A stretch of 45,588 nucleotides of DNA from an uncultured Eubacteriales bacterium. Lineage in GTDB: Bacteria; Bacillota; Clostridia; Christensenellales; Aristaeellaceae. The position numbers and the translations under genes were made by a program. The stretch covers positions 1-45,588 of the forward strand of contig USCW01000002.1 of the NCBI GenBank assembly GCA_900553315.1, written 5' to 3'. Numbering within the stretch: the first letter of the stretch is position 1; each line of letters opens with the position of its first letter. A model generated the notes under the pieces. The model was given only the letters and a program-made list of their open reading frames with translations. It had not been told where the DNA came from and made no database searches. This document shows, piece after piece, positions 7,440 to 15,677 of this stretch.

Positions 7440-9293
7440 TTACTCGGCGCTCGCTATCTGCTGCGTGGGCTTCTGCGCCACCGTCACGCTGTCCTGCTCA
7501 TGAGCCTGCGCACACCGGCGCAGAGCCATACGAAGCAGCGCACGAATCTCGTACACATCGTCCGCCGTGGAGTTCGCCATACCCACATGCACATGCGCCT
7601 CCAGCCCCGGCAGTTCGCTGCGCTTCAGCACCTGTAAGAAGCGCTCGATGCAGCTTGCCGTGAAGTCCTCCGTGCTGTTTTCCATCATAATCATGAATTG
7701 GCCCGCGCCGTTATAGCCCACAAAGGCAATGCTGCGGAAGACGCGCTGCAGGGTCTCGCCCACAATTTGCAGCGCCCAGTCGCCATCGTTGCGATCCAGC
7801 TCGGAAAGCTCCAGCGTCAAAGAAATGAAGGAGAAGCGATCCTGAAGCTTGCCCTCGCCGTAATGCTCGATACGGTCGTCGCAGCGTTCGCGGTTGGGCA
7901 GACCGGTCTTCTTATCCACGTACAGGTAATAGTCAATGAAGTCGCCCAAGCGGCCCAGGAAGATCGCCAAGAAGCAGCCTACAATCAGGAACAGCACCAT
8001 GGCCAGCATCTGATAAAGCTTCAAATTCAGCTTTTCATTGACCACCACGCTGCACTTCATGGCAATGTTGTCTGCACCGATGACCTCGTTGTACTCATTG
8101 ATGGTGGCAATAGCCGTCTGATACAGCTCCGTAAAGGAATCCGCCAGCTCCTTGATCCGCGCTGCCGCCCATTGCGCCTCCTCGCTGTCTGCGGAGGTGT
8201 TGGCGGTAACATCCTGATAAATTGAGAGGATCTCATTGGCTTGTCCCTTTTGGTTTGTGACCTCAATAAGCTGAGCCTGTAGATCCGCATAATGCTGAAT
8301 CAGCTTGTCATAGGTCGTGGTCACGTCACGGGAGGCCTCGATCGTCTTGCTGTCCCATCCAGCGGCAATGTCCGTAATGATCTGCGCTTTTGAGCTGTCC
8401 TCATCCGACGTATTGATGTTCACTGCGGTGCCGTCCAGCGTCTTGTCGCCGAACTGGTCAATTAAGGCCTTGACCTCGGCGATATTCTTGTTTAAGCTGT
8501 CGATTTGCAGCTGGTATTGCAGCACCTCGTTCTGCTTCTTATCAATCAGCACATCCCGATCCTTCACCAGCGCGTGATTGATAATAAAGGCATACAGATC
8601 ATTCAGGCTGTTGTTTTCCAGAAAACGATAACTGTACACCAAATCAGAAAAGGAATAACCCGTCTGTACGCTGTAAAAGCCGTACTTTTCACCGGCCTTG
8701 CGGTTCAGGTATACGGTGCTGTCATTCGCGTTAACACGAAGCATTTCTACGCAGTCGATGTATTCATAGTTGTCCACCGAAACGTTCACAGCGTTGTTGG
8801 GGAACAAATCCGAATCCACGTGCCGCTCGCCATAATAATTGAAGTAGTTGCTCAGCAGCGCGTCCAACACCTTTCGGGCGTAATCCGCCGCGTTTTGATC
8901 GTCCACGGCAAAGGAAACCTGATACACCGTGGGGTGGTAATGATATTCCTCGCCGTTCTTCAGCGCTGTCTCCTTGCGGGTCTCCTCGTCCTCGGGGATG
9001 ACCTCCTGCACGCTGACGCGAGAGCGGATGGACTCCGTGCTGGACGTGAGTCCCAAGTCCTCGATCGTGCGGTTAATAACGGCTGCCGAGGTGATTTCGC
9101 TGGGATCCAGCTCCGTGCCGTCCGCGTTCAGCCCCTCCGAGGCATTAACGTTGGTATACTGAATGACCGCCGTGGCGGTATACTGCTGATTGGAGGAAAC
9201 GAACCGATACACCAGCAGACACCCCGCCGCCGTCACCACCATAATCAGGAACCACCATTTTTTCAGATACCTCAGCAGCTCAAAATTCTTCAT
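7440..9293 (-). CDS. Wzz-like chain-length determinant fused to a degenerate GGDEF domain
   Basis: Protein of 617 residues. Residues 1-35 give a short cytoplasmic start and a first membrane segment (about 14-31); residues 36-420 are a long extracytoplasmic region with predicted helices, as in Wzz/polysaccharide co-polymerases; a second membrane segment follows (about 424-446). From about 460 to 600 there is a cytoplasmic domain that begins KKTGLPNRER, the hallmark start of GGDEF domains. The catalytic signature is replaced by NGAGQF at about 528-533, so the Asp-Glu pair is gone, and no RXXD inhibitory site is visible. The domain is therefore probably a dead diguanylate cyclase that senses or scaffolds rather than makes c-di-GMP. 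It is the third gene of the operon, 25 nt after a second Wzz-like gene. Confidence 0.87.
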   Translation of the reverse strand: MKNFELLRYLKKWWFLIMVVTAAGCLLVYRFVSSNQQYTATAVIQYTNVNASEGLNADGTELDPSEITSAAVINRTIEDLGLTSSTESIRSRVSVQEVIPEDEETRKETALKNGEEYHYHPTVYQVSFAVDDQNAADYARKVLDALLSNYFNYYGERHVDSDLFPNNAVNVSVDNYEYIDCVEMLRVNANDSTVYLNRKAGEKYGFYSVQTGYSFSDLVYSYRFLENNSLNDLYAFIINHALVKDRDVLIDKKQNEVLQYQLQIDSLNKNIAEVKALIDQFGDKTLDGTAVNINTSDEDSSKAQIITDIAAGWDSKTIEASRDVTTTYDKLIQHYADLQAQLIEVTNQKGQANEILSIYQDVTANTSADSEEAQWAAARIKELADSFTELYQTAIATINEYNEVIGADNIAMKCSVVVNEKLNLKLYQMLAMVLFLIVGCFLAIFLGRLGDFIDYYLYVDKKTGLPNRERCDDRIEHYGEGKLQDRFSFISLTLELSELDRNDGDWALQIVGETLQRVFRSIAFVGYNGAGQFMIMMENSTEDFTASCIERFLQVLKRSELPGLEAHVHVGMANSTADDVYEIRALLRMALRRCAQAHEQDSVTVAQKPTQQIASAE

Positions 9294-9318
9294 GAATGAA
9301 TTTCCTCTGTTTATTCGC

Positions 9319-10677
9319 TCATCTCTTCGCGTCCATCAAATACGCCTTGCGCTCCCTGCGGCACGCACGCCACAGGCTGAAGGCGTAGCTCATCAAACAC
9401 AGCGCCGCCGCAATCATCAAGCTTTGTTTGGCATTGGTTCGCTCGCTGAGCGACCGCCGCTGTGAGGTGAACACCAGATAATTGCTGATGCGCTGATCAT
9501 AATATTCCGTATCCACCCGTTCGATCTCGCTGACAACTTTGCTCATCTTCGCCGCAATGTTCTCCGCCATGCGCGTTGCCGTTTCCTGCTGCTTCTTCGT
9601 GCAGCCCTGTCGAATTGCATTGATCTTGGAGACGTTCGTTGCAATGCTCTTACTGTAAGCCGTGGCCGTGGAAAGCAGCTCGTTGGCCTCCAGCGTCAAA
9701 TCATCAATGCCCACCTTGGTCCGGGACATATAAAACGCACCGGTGGAATCATAGGTAGGGATCAGCACGGAGGAAACCATCTGATTGTTGTATTCCTCCA
9801 AAATCCTGCGATAGGCGTCGCTGGTCTGACTGCTGGAAGCATACTTCCAGTTCAGCTGCCGATTCATCTCCTGCAAGTCTGCCAGACGGCGCTCCGCATT
9901 TGTCGTCACGCCGTTTTCCCAAATATAGCTTTCATATTCCGCAAGGCTGTACAGATCAATATTTGAGACCTCCTTGCGCAAAGCGCCATAGGTCTGTCCG
10001 TCCGCCGTAATAAACGCACCGTCATGATTGTTGCGAACAGTCAGATAACTGCGGATACGGTTATTCATCATGCGGAAGTAATCGCCGATCTCATTATAAT
10101 CCATTTCGCTGAGGTCCACATCCAACTCCAGCGACTTGGCCGTCACACGATACTCCGCGTTGAACTTCTCCTGATACACCCGGCAGATGATATCAAGCAG
10201 ATCCTCCGCCGAAATGAGCCGCCGCTTATCCCAAGGCAGCTCCACGCTGACGTTATAGGACGAGGAAATATAATAGTCGCTCTCGTCCGTCACCACCCGG
10301 GCATTCGTCGAGATGATCCGCAGCATGTCCGACAGCTCCGCTGTGGTAATATCATGCTGAAGTCCCGCCTCCGTCAGCACCGCGTTCAGGTAATCCTGCG
10401 ACAGAAAATCCGAAACGCTGAACCGGCTGCCGTTGGGCGTTTTGCCCTTCGCGCTTTCTTCATAGTTCAGCGACATCACCGTGGACGCCGAACCGCTGTT
10501 GACAATACTGAAGCACAGCATCGCAATCAGCGTATACACAATCCCCTTGATCAGCAGGGAGAACAGCTTTTTCCGAAAAACATGCAGCGCAAACCGCATG
10601 GTCAGGACAGAATGCTTCCTTGCGCCCTGTCCTGCCTCCTGCCGGGCCGCCCATGCGCTCCGCTTCCTCTTCCGCAT
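9319..10677 (-). CDS. Second Wzz-like polysaccharide co-polymerase protein
   Basis: Protein of 452 residues with a positively charged N-terminus, a membrane segment at about residues 40-62, a long extracytoplasmic region rich in predicted helix, and a second membrane segment near the C-terminus (about 418-436) ending in a basic tail. This is the two-segment topology of Wzz/Etk-type chain-length regulators; sequence identity to named members is not obvious by eye. No Walker motif or tyrosine-rich tail is present, so it is not a BY-kinase fusion. The ATG at 10677 has GGAAGG upstream; a second ATG at residue 27 could also serve. It lies 22 nt after the first GT4 gene and 25 nt before the Wzz-GGDEF gene, and the two may form a hetero-oligomer, which is inference. 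Confidence 0.75.
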   Translation of the reverse strand: MRKRKRSAWAARQEAGQGARKHSVLTMRFALHVFRKKLFSLLIKGIVYTLIAMLCFSIVNSGSASTVMSLNYEESAKGKTPNGSRFSVSDFLSQDYLNAVLTEAGLQHDITTAELSDMLRIISTNARVVTDESDYYISSSYNVSVELPWDKRRLISAEDLLDIICRVYQEKFNAEYRVTAKSLELDVDLSEMDYNEIGDYFRMMNNRIRSYLTVRNNHDGAFITADGQTYGALRKEVSNIDLYSLAEYESYIWENGVTTNAERRLADLQEMNRQLNWKYASSSQTSDAYRRILEEYNNQMVSSVLIPTYDSTGAFYMSRTKVGIDDLTLEANELLSTATAYSKSIATNVSKINAIRQGCTKKQQETATRMAENIAAKMSKVVSEIERVDTEYYDQRISNYLVFTSQRRSLSERTNAKQSLMIAAALCLMSYAFSLWRACRRERKAYLMDAKR

Positions 10678-10699
10678 GTCTTCGCCCCCTTCCTGTTAT

Positions 10700-11836
10700 T
10701 CAGGCCTTCTCTGCCGAAGACCGCGCATACAGCTTCAATGTCTGCGCCGTAATCTGATCCCATGGATATTTTTCGCAAATAAAATCCGCGGCCCGCGCCT
10801 GATACTGCCGCACCTTTTCGGGCTGATCGCAAAGCTCCTGCAAGACCCTTCGCAAGTCCTCCGCGTCGCCCCGTCGGAAGGTCACGCCGTGATCCTCCAC
10901 CACGTCCGCGCACTCCGGAATATCCGAGGCCACCACGCAGTTGCCGTAGCTCATGGCCTCCATCAGCCCCAGCGGCATACCCTCCAGATCGCTCGGCAGC
11001 ACAAACAAATAGGCGTTACTGAACAGCTCCTCCCGTTCGCGTCCCTGCACGAAATCGGTAAAGATCATGTTTTCGCAGTCCTTCGCCTGTGCCTTCAGCT
11101 GCTCGAAGTATTCCGCTGAGTCGGACGCGCCCCCGGCGAAGACCAGCTTTTTCTCCGTGCGGAGCTTGCGATAGGCCTCGCACAGATACTGCTCGCCCTT
11201 TTCCGGAACGATACGTCCCAGATACAGGATATACCCATCCTTTTCCAGTCCCCACTTTTCGCGGATGGCCTCTGCCGGAACCCTTTGCGGCCGATTCACG
11301 CCGTTGGGAATGAAGTTCGTCTTCCGCTGATATGTTTCCTGAAAATACCGCTGATGCGCCTGATTCAGCACGATGATCTCGTCCGCGTGCTTTACGGCCA
11401 TTTTCTCCCCGTAGCGGATGAACTTTTCGCCAAAGGTTCCCTTCCATTTAGCCCGAGCCCAATCCAATCCGTGCACGGTCATGACGACCCGTTTGCCAAG
11501 CATTTTCGGCATCCAGCAGAATGCCGCCGGGCCTTCCGAATGGATATGCACCACGTCATACCGTCCGAACGCAGCCCACAGGCAGCCGAAGAAGCTTGCC
11601 GAAACTGCCGCAAGGCCTTTTTTATCAATGGTGGGGATATTTTTCAGGCGAACGCCCTTATACTCGCTGAGCCGTTCCCCGTCATAGGCCGCGCCGCTGA
11701 CATGGTGTCCCCCGCGATTATAGCAGGTAACAGCGTGCCCCTGCGCAGCCATGCGTGTGGCCAGTTCTTCCACGACGATCTCCACGCCGCCCTCTCTGGA
11801 AGGGATGCGCTTGTGTCCCACCATTGCGATCCGCAT
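10700..11836 (-). CDS. GT4 family glycosyltransferase, first gene of the exopolysaccharide operon
   Basis: GT4 (GT-B) glycosyltransferase of 378 residues. It opens MRIAMVGHKRIPSREGGVE, with the glycine-rich loop and GGVE common in GT4 rhamnosyl- and galactosyl-type enzymes. The C-domain has YILYLGRIVPEKGEQYL and the E-X7-E region in SDLEGMPLGLMEAMSYGNCV. The start is placed at 11836 because homology-like sequence begins there; reading further upstream runs through a low-complexity repeat that is clearly not coding. The ribosome binding site is weak (GAAGAG close to the ATG). A promoter lies about 70 nt upstream, making this the promoter-proximal gene. The exact sugar is unknown. Confidence 0.92.
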   Translation of the reverse strand: MRIAMVGHKRIPSREGGVEIVVEELATRMAAQGHAVTCYNRGGHHVSGAAYDGERLSEYKGVRLKNIPTIDKKGLAAVSASFFGCLWAAFGRYDVVHIHSEGPAAFCWMPKMLGKRVVMTVHGLDWARAKWKGTFGEKFIRYGEKMAVKHADEIIVLNQAHQRYFQETYQRKTNFIPNGVNRPQRVPAEAIREKWGLEKDGYILYLGRIVPEKGEQYLCEAYRKLRTEKKLVFAGGASDSAEYFEQLKAQAKDCENMIFTDFVQGREREELFSNAYLFVLPSDLEGMPLGLMEAMSYGNCVVASDIPECADVVEDHGVTFRRGDAEDLRRVLQELCDQPEKVRQYQARAADFICEKYPWDQITAQTLKLYARSSAEKA

Positions 11837-11903
11837 ATCTCTTCGCCCGCAGCCGACTAAAAGTCGCCCTCCATTCGACAAAATCCCCCATGACGGGTGT
11901 TTT

Positions 11904-11932
11904 ATTTTACCATAGTTACCTACAGGATACAA
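11904..11932 (-). promoter_or_regulatory. Candidate sigma-A promoter of the exopolysaccharide operon (extended -10)
   Basis: On the minus strand there is TTGTAT (11927-11932), a 17-nt spacer and TAAAAT (11904-11909) preceded by TGG, giving an extended -10 element TGGTAAAAT. Transcription would start near 11897 and leave a leader of about 60 nt before the first GT4 gene. A short hairpin (CGAC, loop TTTTA, GTCG) lies in that leader. The site was found by eye; no start site has been measured. Confidence 0.55.
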
Positions 11933-11949
11933 GCAAGAACTCACCCTCC

Positions 11950-12125
11950 ACCTTGGAAAGTCATGGAGGAGAAGAAGCGAGGAGATTGCGAGGGAGGGGG
12001 GGCTTTCTGTAGAAAGTCCCCCTCCCCCGCGCTCCCTCCCAGAAAGACTTGGTTGGGGAGACGCTGGGAGAGAGGCCGCCTCTCTGAGAGAAACTCCTCT
12101 CCCCCCTCCCCCGAAGAGCAGATGA
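11950..12125. repeat. Palindromic G/C-tract repeat element, probably a dispersed non-coding repeat
   Basis: Strongly strand-asymmetric stretch of G-runs and C-runs. At about 12000 a stem of eleven pairs forms: GGGGGGCTTTC, loop TGTA, GAAAGTCCCCC (one G-T pair). A second palindrome, AGAGAGGC-C-GCCTCTCT, lies near 12070-12087, next to TCTCTGAGAGA. The base composition and repeated GAGGG/CCCTC blocks are unlike any flanking gene. It sits just upstream of the exopolysaccharide promoter. It could be a REP/MITE-like family member; only a genome-wide search would show copy number. It inflates open frames but encodes nothing recognisable. Confidence 0.5.
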
Positions 12126-12370
12126 TACTTGGCGTGGTCACTTCCGCATAGACCGCAGCGCCTTGTCCAATGTGCTGTGCAAAAGATGCTAGAGGTGGAT
12201 TGCAAGACATTTACGCTGCGCACAAAGGCGGAGATGGAATAAAAAGGGAAGGGCCTTTGAAACTGAACGCAGGAAGGAATGAGTCGTTAGCATACAAGCG
12301 GCAAAGAAAAGGCTTTGGAAGCAACGGCCTTACAATATAAAAGCCTATCCCTTCCCGCGAAAGAAACACA
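12126..12370. other. Non-coding gap between exopolysaccharide and galactoside operons
   Basis: No gene is supported here. The only structure I see is an inverted repeat of GGGAAGGG (12246-12253) and CCCTTCCC (12349-12356) about 95 nt apart, with partly matching flanks (GGGCCTTT against AAAAGCC). This could be a decayed small mobile element or chance. Both flanking operons run on the minus strand, so the gap contains the end of one transcript and the upstream region of the next. Confidence 0.35.
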
Positions 12371-12403
12371 GAAAAATGCCCAGACGATCCATCTCGTCTG
12401 GGC
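12371..12403 (-). terminator. Rho-independent terminator of the galactoside hydrolase operon
   Basis: On the minus strand a perfect ten-pair stem GCCCAGACGA / TCGTCTGGGC with loop GATGGA is followed by ATTTTTC. It begins 17 nt after the stop codon of the DUF5107 gene and closes the four-gene hydrolase operon. Confidence 0.85.
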
Positions 12404-12420
12404 AAATCTTTTATCCCTGC

Positions 12421-15400
12421 TTATGCCAGAAATTCAAGCTCCTGCGCAGCAGCAATGTTTTCAGGCCAAAGCCGCAAACTCTTTTCCAGTAGCGTACGGG
12501 CTGCAGCGGTATTTCCTGCACAACGCTGCACCATGGCGCGCCAATAGCAGGTCATGCCGTCCCGCTGGGCCTGCGGATCATTCATGTAGGAATTGAATTC
12601 GGAGATCATATCTTCCCAGCCATAAGCGGGGTGTGCATCACGGAAATTCAGCGATTCCACGATTCGGCTGAGATATGTCCGCGCTTCGATTTCCTTTCCT
12701 AGCGCCTTCATGGCCTGCGCATAGTAGAAGGCCATATCCGGCAGCTTAGCGCTGAACCGCTGCAGCACCAGCCGATACTGTTCCGCTGCTTCCTCTGTAC
12801 GTCCCATCTGTGCCAACGCTACTGCATCGTAATAACGCAGAGGAACCATCTCAGACTGTCTCCAGAAACCGGAGTGCAGATTCTCGGGCAATGCTTCGGG
12901 ATGCTGCGCCAGAATATGAGCTTCTTCAGCGTTGCCTGCTGCCAACGCTGCCCGTACCTCATGCTGGCGAATATGCAAATGAACACGATTGATGGCAAGC
13001 TCTCCGCCCTCAGCAGGCATAAAGCGATGGGATTGCATCAGCGCCTTCGCTTGGGCATAGTCGCCTGCCAGACAGTAAACCTTGGCAACCTCCAGCACAT
13101 ACTCATCCCGCTGACGTCCCTGCACGGGATACTGCGCGATGACCTGCAAACGCTCCTCTACAGGCGCATTTGCCTTGGCGGCGGCATAGAGATATTCAAT
13201 GATGTACTGCTGATGCTCGCTGTCCAGCGCCAACGCTTCCTTCAGCAACCTAAGCGCACGCTGCGGCTGATGCAGATGGCTCAGCTGCGCAACGGCGAGA
13301 TTTCGCTTGTACTGCGCCTCCTGCGGTGCGAGACGGCAGGCTTCCTCCCACAGAGCAGCGGCCTGCGCCCAGTGACCCTTGTCATACAGCTCGCAAGCGA
13401 GCAGATTGCGGGCTGTGGCATCGTCAGAGGCGGCGGCAGCCCAGCGCAGCACGTCCAATTCCTTGAGCCGGTAGGGGAAGAACGCGGTCACGCGCTGACC
13501 TTGCGCCTGCCTGCACAGGGCAGCAGCTTCTTCTAGATGACCCAGGCGATGATGCAGCCACGCGGCGGTGTAACGCACCATGGGTGTGGACGGCGCATCA
13601 ACAGTGGTCAGCACCTGCAAGGCTTCCGCATCGAAGCCTGCGTCTGCCAGGTCGAAGGCCACGTCCAATGCTGTCTGGGACAAGTCGCTTCGGCGGGTAG
13701 ACAGCAACGCGGCAAGGTTTTCCCCGCACAGCAGGCAGCGCACACAGGCTGCCAGATCGTTCATCGGATCGTACCGCAGCGCCGTTTCCAGATAGGCAAG
13801 CGCTTCCGCATGACGGCCCAGACGTTCGGCAGCGAGCGCCGCATAGGTTAAGGCCAGCGGATGCCGTGCGGCGGCTTCCATGGCGGTAACGCTGTGATCC
13901 AGCATGGCGGTGTAGTCCTTGCGGCGGCCGTCCAACGCAGCCAGCTTACTCATGGCCATGGGAACCCGCAGGCCGCTCCAGGCTGCATCGTAGAAGGTGT
14001 CGTAGGCGGCATCTTCCATGCCTAGCGCGTCCAGCGTCAAACCCAGCAGATATTGCGCCTCGGTGTCCGCGTAATGCAGGTTGAAGGTATGCTCGACAGC
14101 AACTGCTTTTTCCAGCAGCGCTTTTGCCTCTTCAAAGAAGCCTGCGCGATAGCGGCACTCCGCCAAGGCAATCATGGAGGGGTAATGAGCCGGATCGCGG
14201 CGAAGTGCTTCCTCCAAATACGTTTCAGGCTGAACCGTCGGATGGCGGTACTGCATCAGATGCACCCCATGCAGATACAGCTCCTGCACTGTCTTGAGGG
14301 TATCGGGATGCGGCACAAGCTCCACAGGCGTGGGAACGTTGGCCTCGTCCAGTATCTCCTGTGCATAGTGCAGCAGGGAGCGGCCCTGTGCATCCAGCAC
14401 ATCCACCGTGTACAGCCCCTCTGCGGCAGGGAAGGTCAGCGTCTGCGGCACACCGGGCTGCGTCTGTACCTTACTATCCAGCAGGCAGCGCTCCCCGCAG
14501 CGCAGCGTTACACGCAGGTCATGCTGGACGGCGGTGGTTTGTACGCGGAGCGTACCGCCTGCCAGATCCACATGCACAGCCGCTTCCAGCGTGGCAAAGC
14601 TGGCCTTGCCCAACGGGCCTACGGGATACCAGAACTCGGAAAAGCACTTGGTCTCATAGGGGTTCAGCCAGGTGAAGTCCGGCTGATTGTTGGAATAGGA
14701 GCCTGCCATCAACTCACAGTAGGGGCCGTCCGTGTCAGTCAGCGCCTGCTCCCAGCTTTTTGCCAGCTTGCTAAGACCCCAGGTGAACATCTTTTTACCT
14801 GGCGACACATGGTGGTTGGCGATGTGAATCACGCCCGCCTTTTTCCCGTGGTCGTAGCCGCCAAAGAAGTCGTACTTGGAGGGCGCAGCAAAATGAGATG
14901 TGGCGTAGGCGTTGTTTTTGTACCATGAAATATCCGTCGGCTCATCATAGTACGCACCCACATAATCGCCCTGAGCCATGGGATAGGTCAGGGGTGCGCG
15001 GTTGGCATGATGATGGTTCGTCACATAGTTCACATCAGGCGGGAAAATAAACTGATAATCATCATTGACGGGAACGGCAGCGTTCTGCCACATCAGGAAA
15101 CTGTGACGGATGGGGGTACGGTTTGTCACCCGGGTGCGGGTCTCAAAGAAGGATGCGTCCGGATGCAGCACGATGCCCATGGTGCAGCGGGTGCGATCCG
15201 TGGGGTCGCATTCGCTCAGCCACACGATGGCGGTGCCGTCAGCTTCCGTTTCCGTGGTGAAGTTTACAGGCATGAAGGTGGAAGGCCGGTGATGGAAGGG
15301 CCAGTTGAATTCCAATCCGCCGGAAATCCACAGCCCGTAAGCACCGATCAGCGCGGGCTTGATGACGTGCTGCCGATAGAGAAAATCATAATGGTTCACC

Positions 15401-15663
15401 TTGTCATAGGCTTCAAAGATACGCCCGCCCAACGCGGGGATCAGAATCAGACGTAAGTAGTCGTTTTCCAGCCGTACTACCTCATAGGCCTGATCCCGCC
15501 GACCGTCATAGGAGGCGGTCAGCACAGGCAAGGCGGGATAGGGACGGCCTGTCGTTCCCTGATGGTTGCGATTTTCTGTGAACATGGGCAGAGTCTCGGC
15601 CTCCTGCACTGGGTAAGTGGGGATGACCATCTGCTCCACGGACACTACCGTGGGTTGACTCAT
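12421..15663 (-). CDS. DUF5107 domain protein with C-terminal TPR repeats
   Basis: Large protein of 1080 residues with no signal peptide, hence cytoplasmic. Residues about 20-370 match the DUF5107 family, whose fold resembles galactose mutarotase; typical stretches are LRLILIPALGGRIFEAYDK, GGLEFNWPFHHRPST and the later YDFFGGYDHGKKAGV. From about residue 450 to the end there are many helical repeats of TPR type, with recurring alanine, leucine and tyrosine at repeat positions (for example AEYLETALRYDPMND-like and EEAAEQYRLVLQRF-like units). It is the last gene of the operon, 14 nt after the divergent hydrolase, with a GTAAGGAGGT ribosome binding site. DUF5107 proteins accompany glycoside hydrolases, so a role on a carbohydrate is likely, but no reaction can be assigned. 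It ends 17 nt before a terminator. Confidence 0.85.
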   Translation of the reverse strand: MSQPTVVSVEQMVIPTYPVQEAETLPMFTENRNHQGTTGRPYPALPVLTASYDGRRDQAYEVVRLENDYLRLILIPALGGRIFEAYDKVNHYDFLYRQHVIKPALIGAYGLWISGGLEFNWPFHHRPSTFMPVNFTTETEADGTAIVWLSECDPTDRTRCTMGIVLHPDASFFETRTRVTNRTPIRHSFLMWQNAAVPVNDDYQFIFPPDVNYVTNHHHANRAPLTYPMAQGDYVGAYYDEPTDISWYKNNAYATSHFAAPSKYDFFGGYDHGKKAGVIHIANHHVSPGKKMFTWGLSKLAKSWEQALTDTDGPYCELMAGSYSNNQPDFTWLNPYETKCFSEFWYPVGPLGKASFATLEAAVHVDLAGGTLRVQTTAVQHDLRVTLRCGERCLLDSKVQTQPGVPQTLTFPAAEGLYTVDVLDAQGRSLLHYAQEILDEANVPTPVELVPHPDTLKTVQELYLHGVHLMQYRHPTVQPETYLEEALRRDPAHYPSMIALAECRYRAGFFEEAKALLEKAVAVEHTFNLHYADTEAQYLLGLTLDALGMEDAAYDTFYDAAWSGLRVPMAMSKLAALDGRRKDYTAMLDHSVTAMEAAARHPLALTYAALAAERLGRHAEALAYLETALRYDPMNDLAACVRCLLCGENLAALLSTRRSDLSQTALDVAFDLADAGFDAEALQVLTTVDAPSTPMVRYTAAWLHHRLGHLEEAAALCRQAQGQRVTAFFPYRLKELDVLRWAAAASDDATARNLLACELYDKGHWAQAAALWEEACRLAPQEAQYKRNLAVAQLSHLHQPQRALRLLKEALALDSEHQQYIIEYLYAAAKANAPVEERLQVIAQYPVQGRQRDEYVLEVAKVYCLAGDYAQAKALMQSHRFMPAEGGELAINRVHLHIRQHEVRAALAAGNAEEAHILAQHPEALPENLHSGFWRQSEMVPLRYYDAVALAQMGRTEEAAEQYRLVLQRFSAKLPDMAFYYAQAMKALGKEIEARTYLSRIVESLNFRDAHPAYGWEDMISEFNSYMNDPQAQRDGMTCYWRAMVQRCAGNTAAARTLLEKSLRLWPENIAAAQELEFLA

Positions 15664-15677
15664 GCTTGCATACCTCC

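Noticed and set aside
11837..12223. N-terminal extension of the first GT4 gene
   Set aside because: The added residues come from the G/C-tract repeat and the promoter region and do not resemble a GT4 N-terminus.
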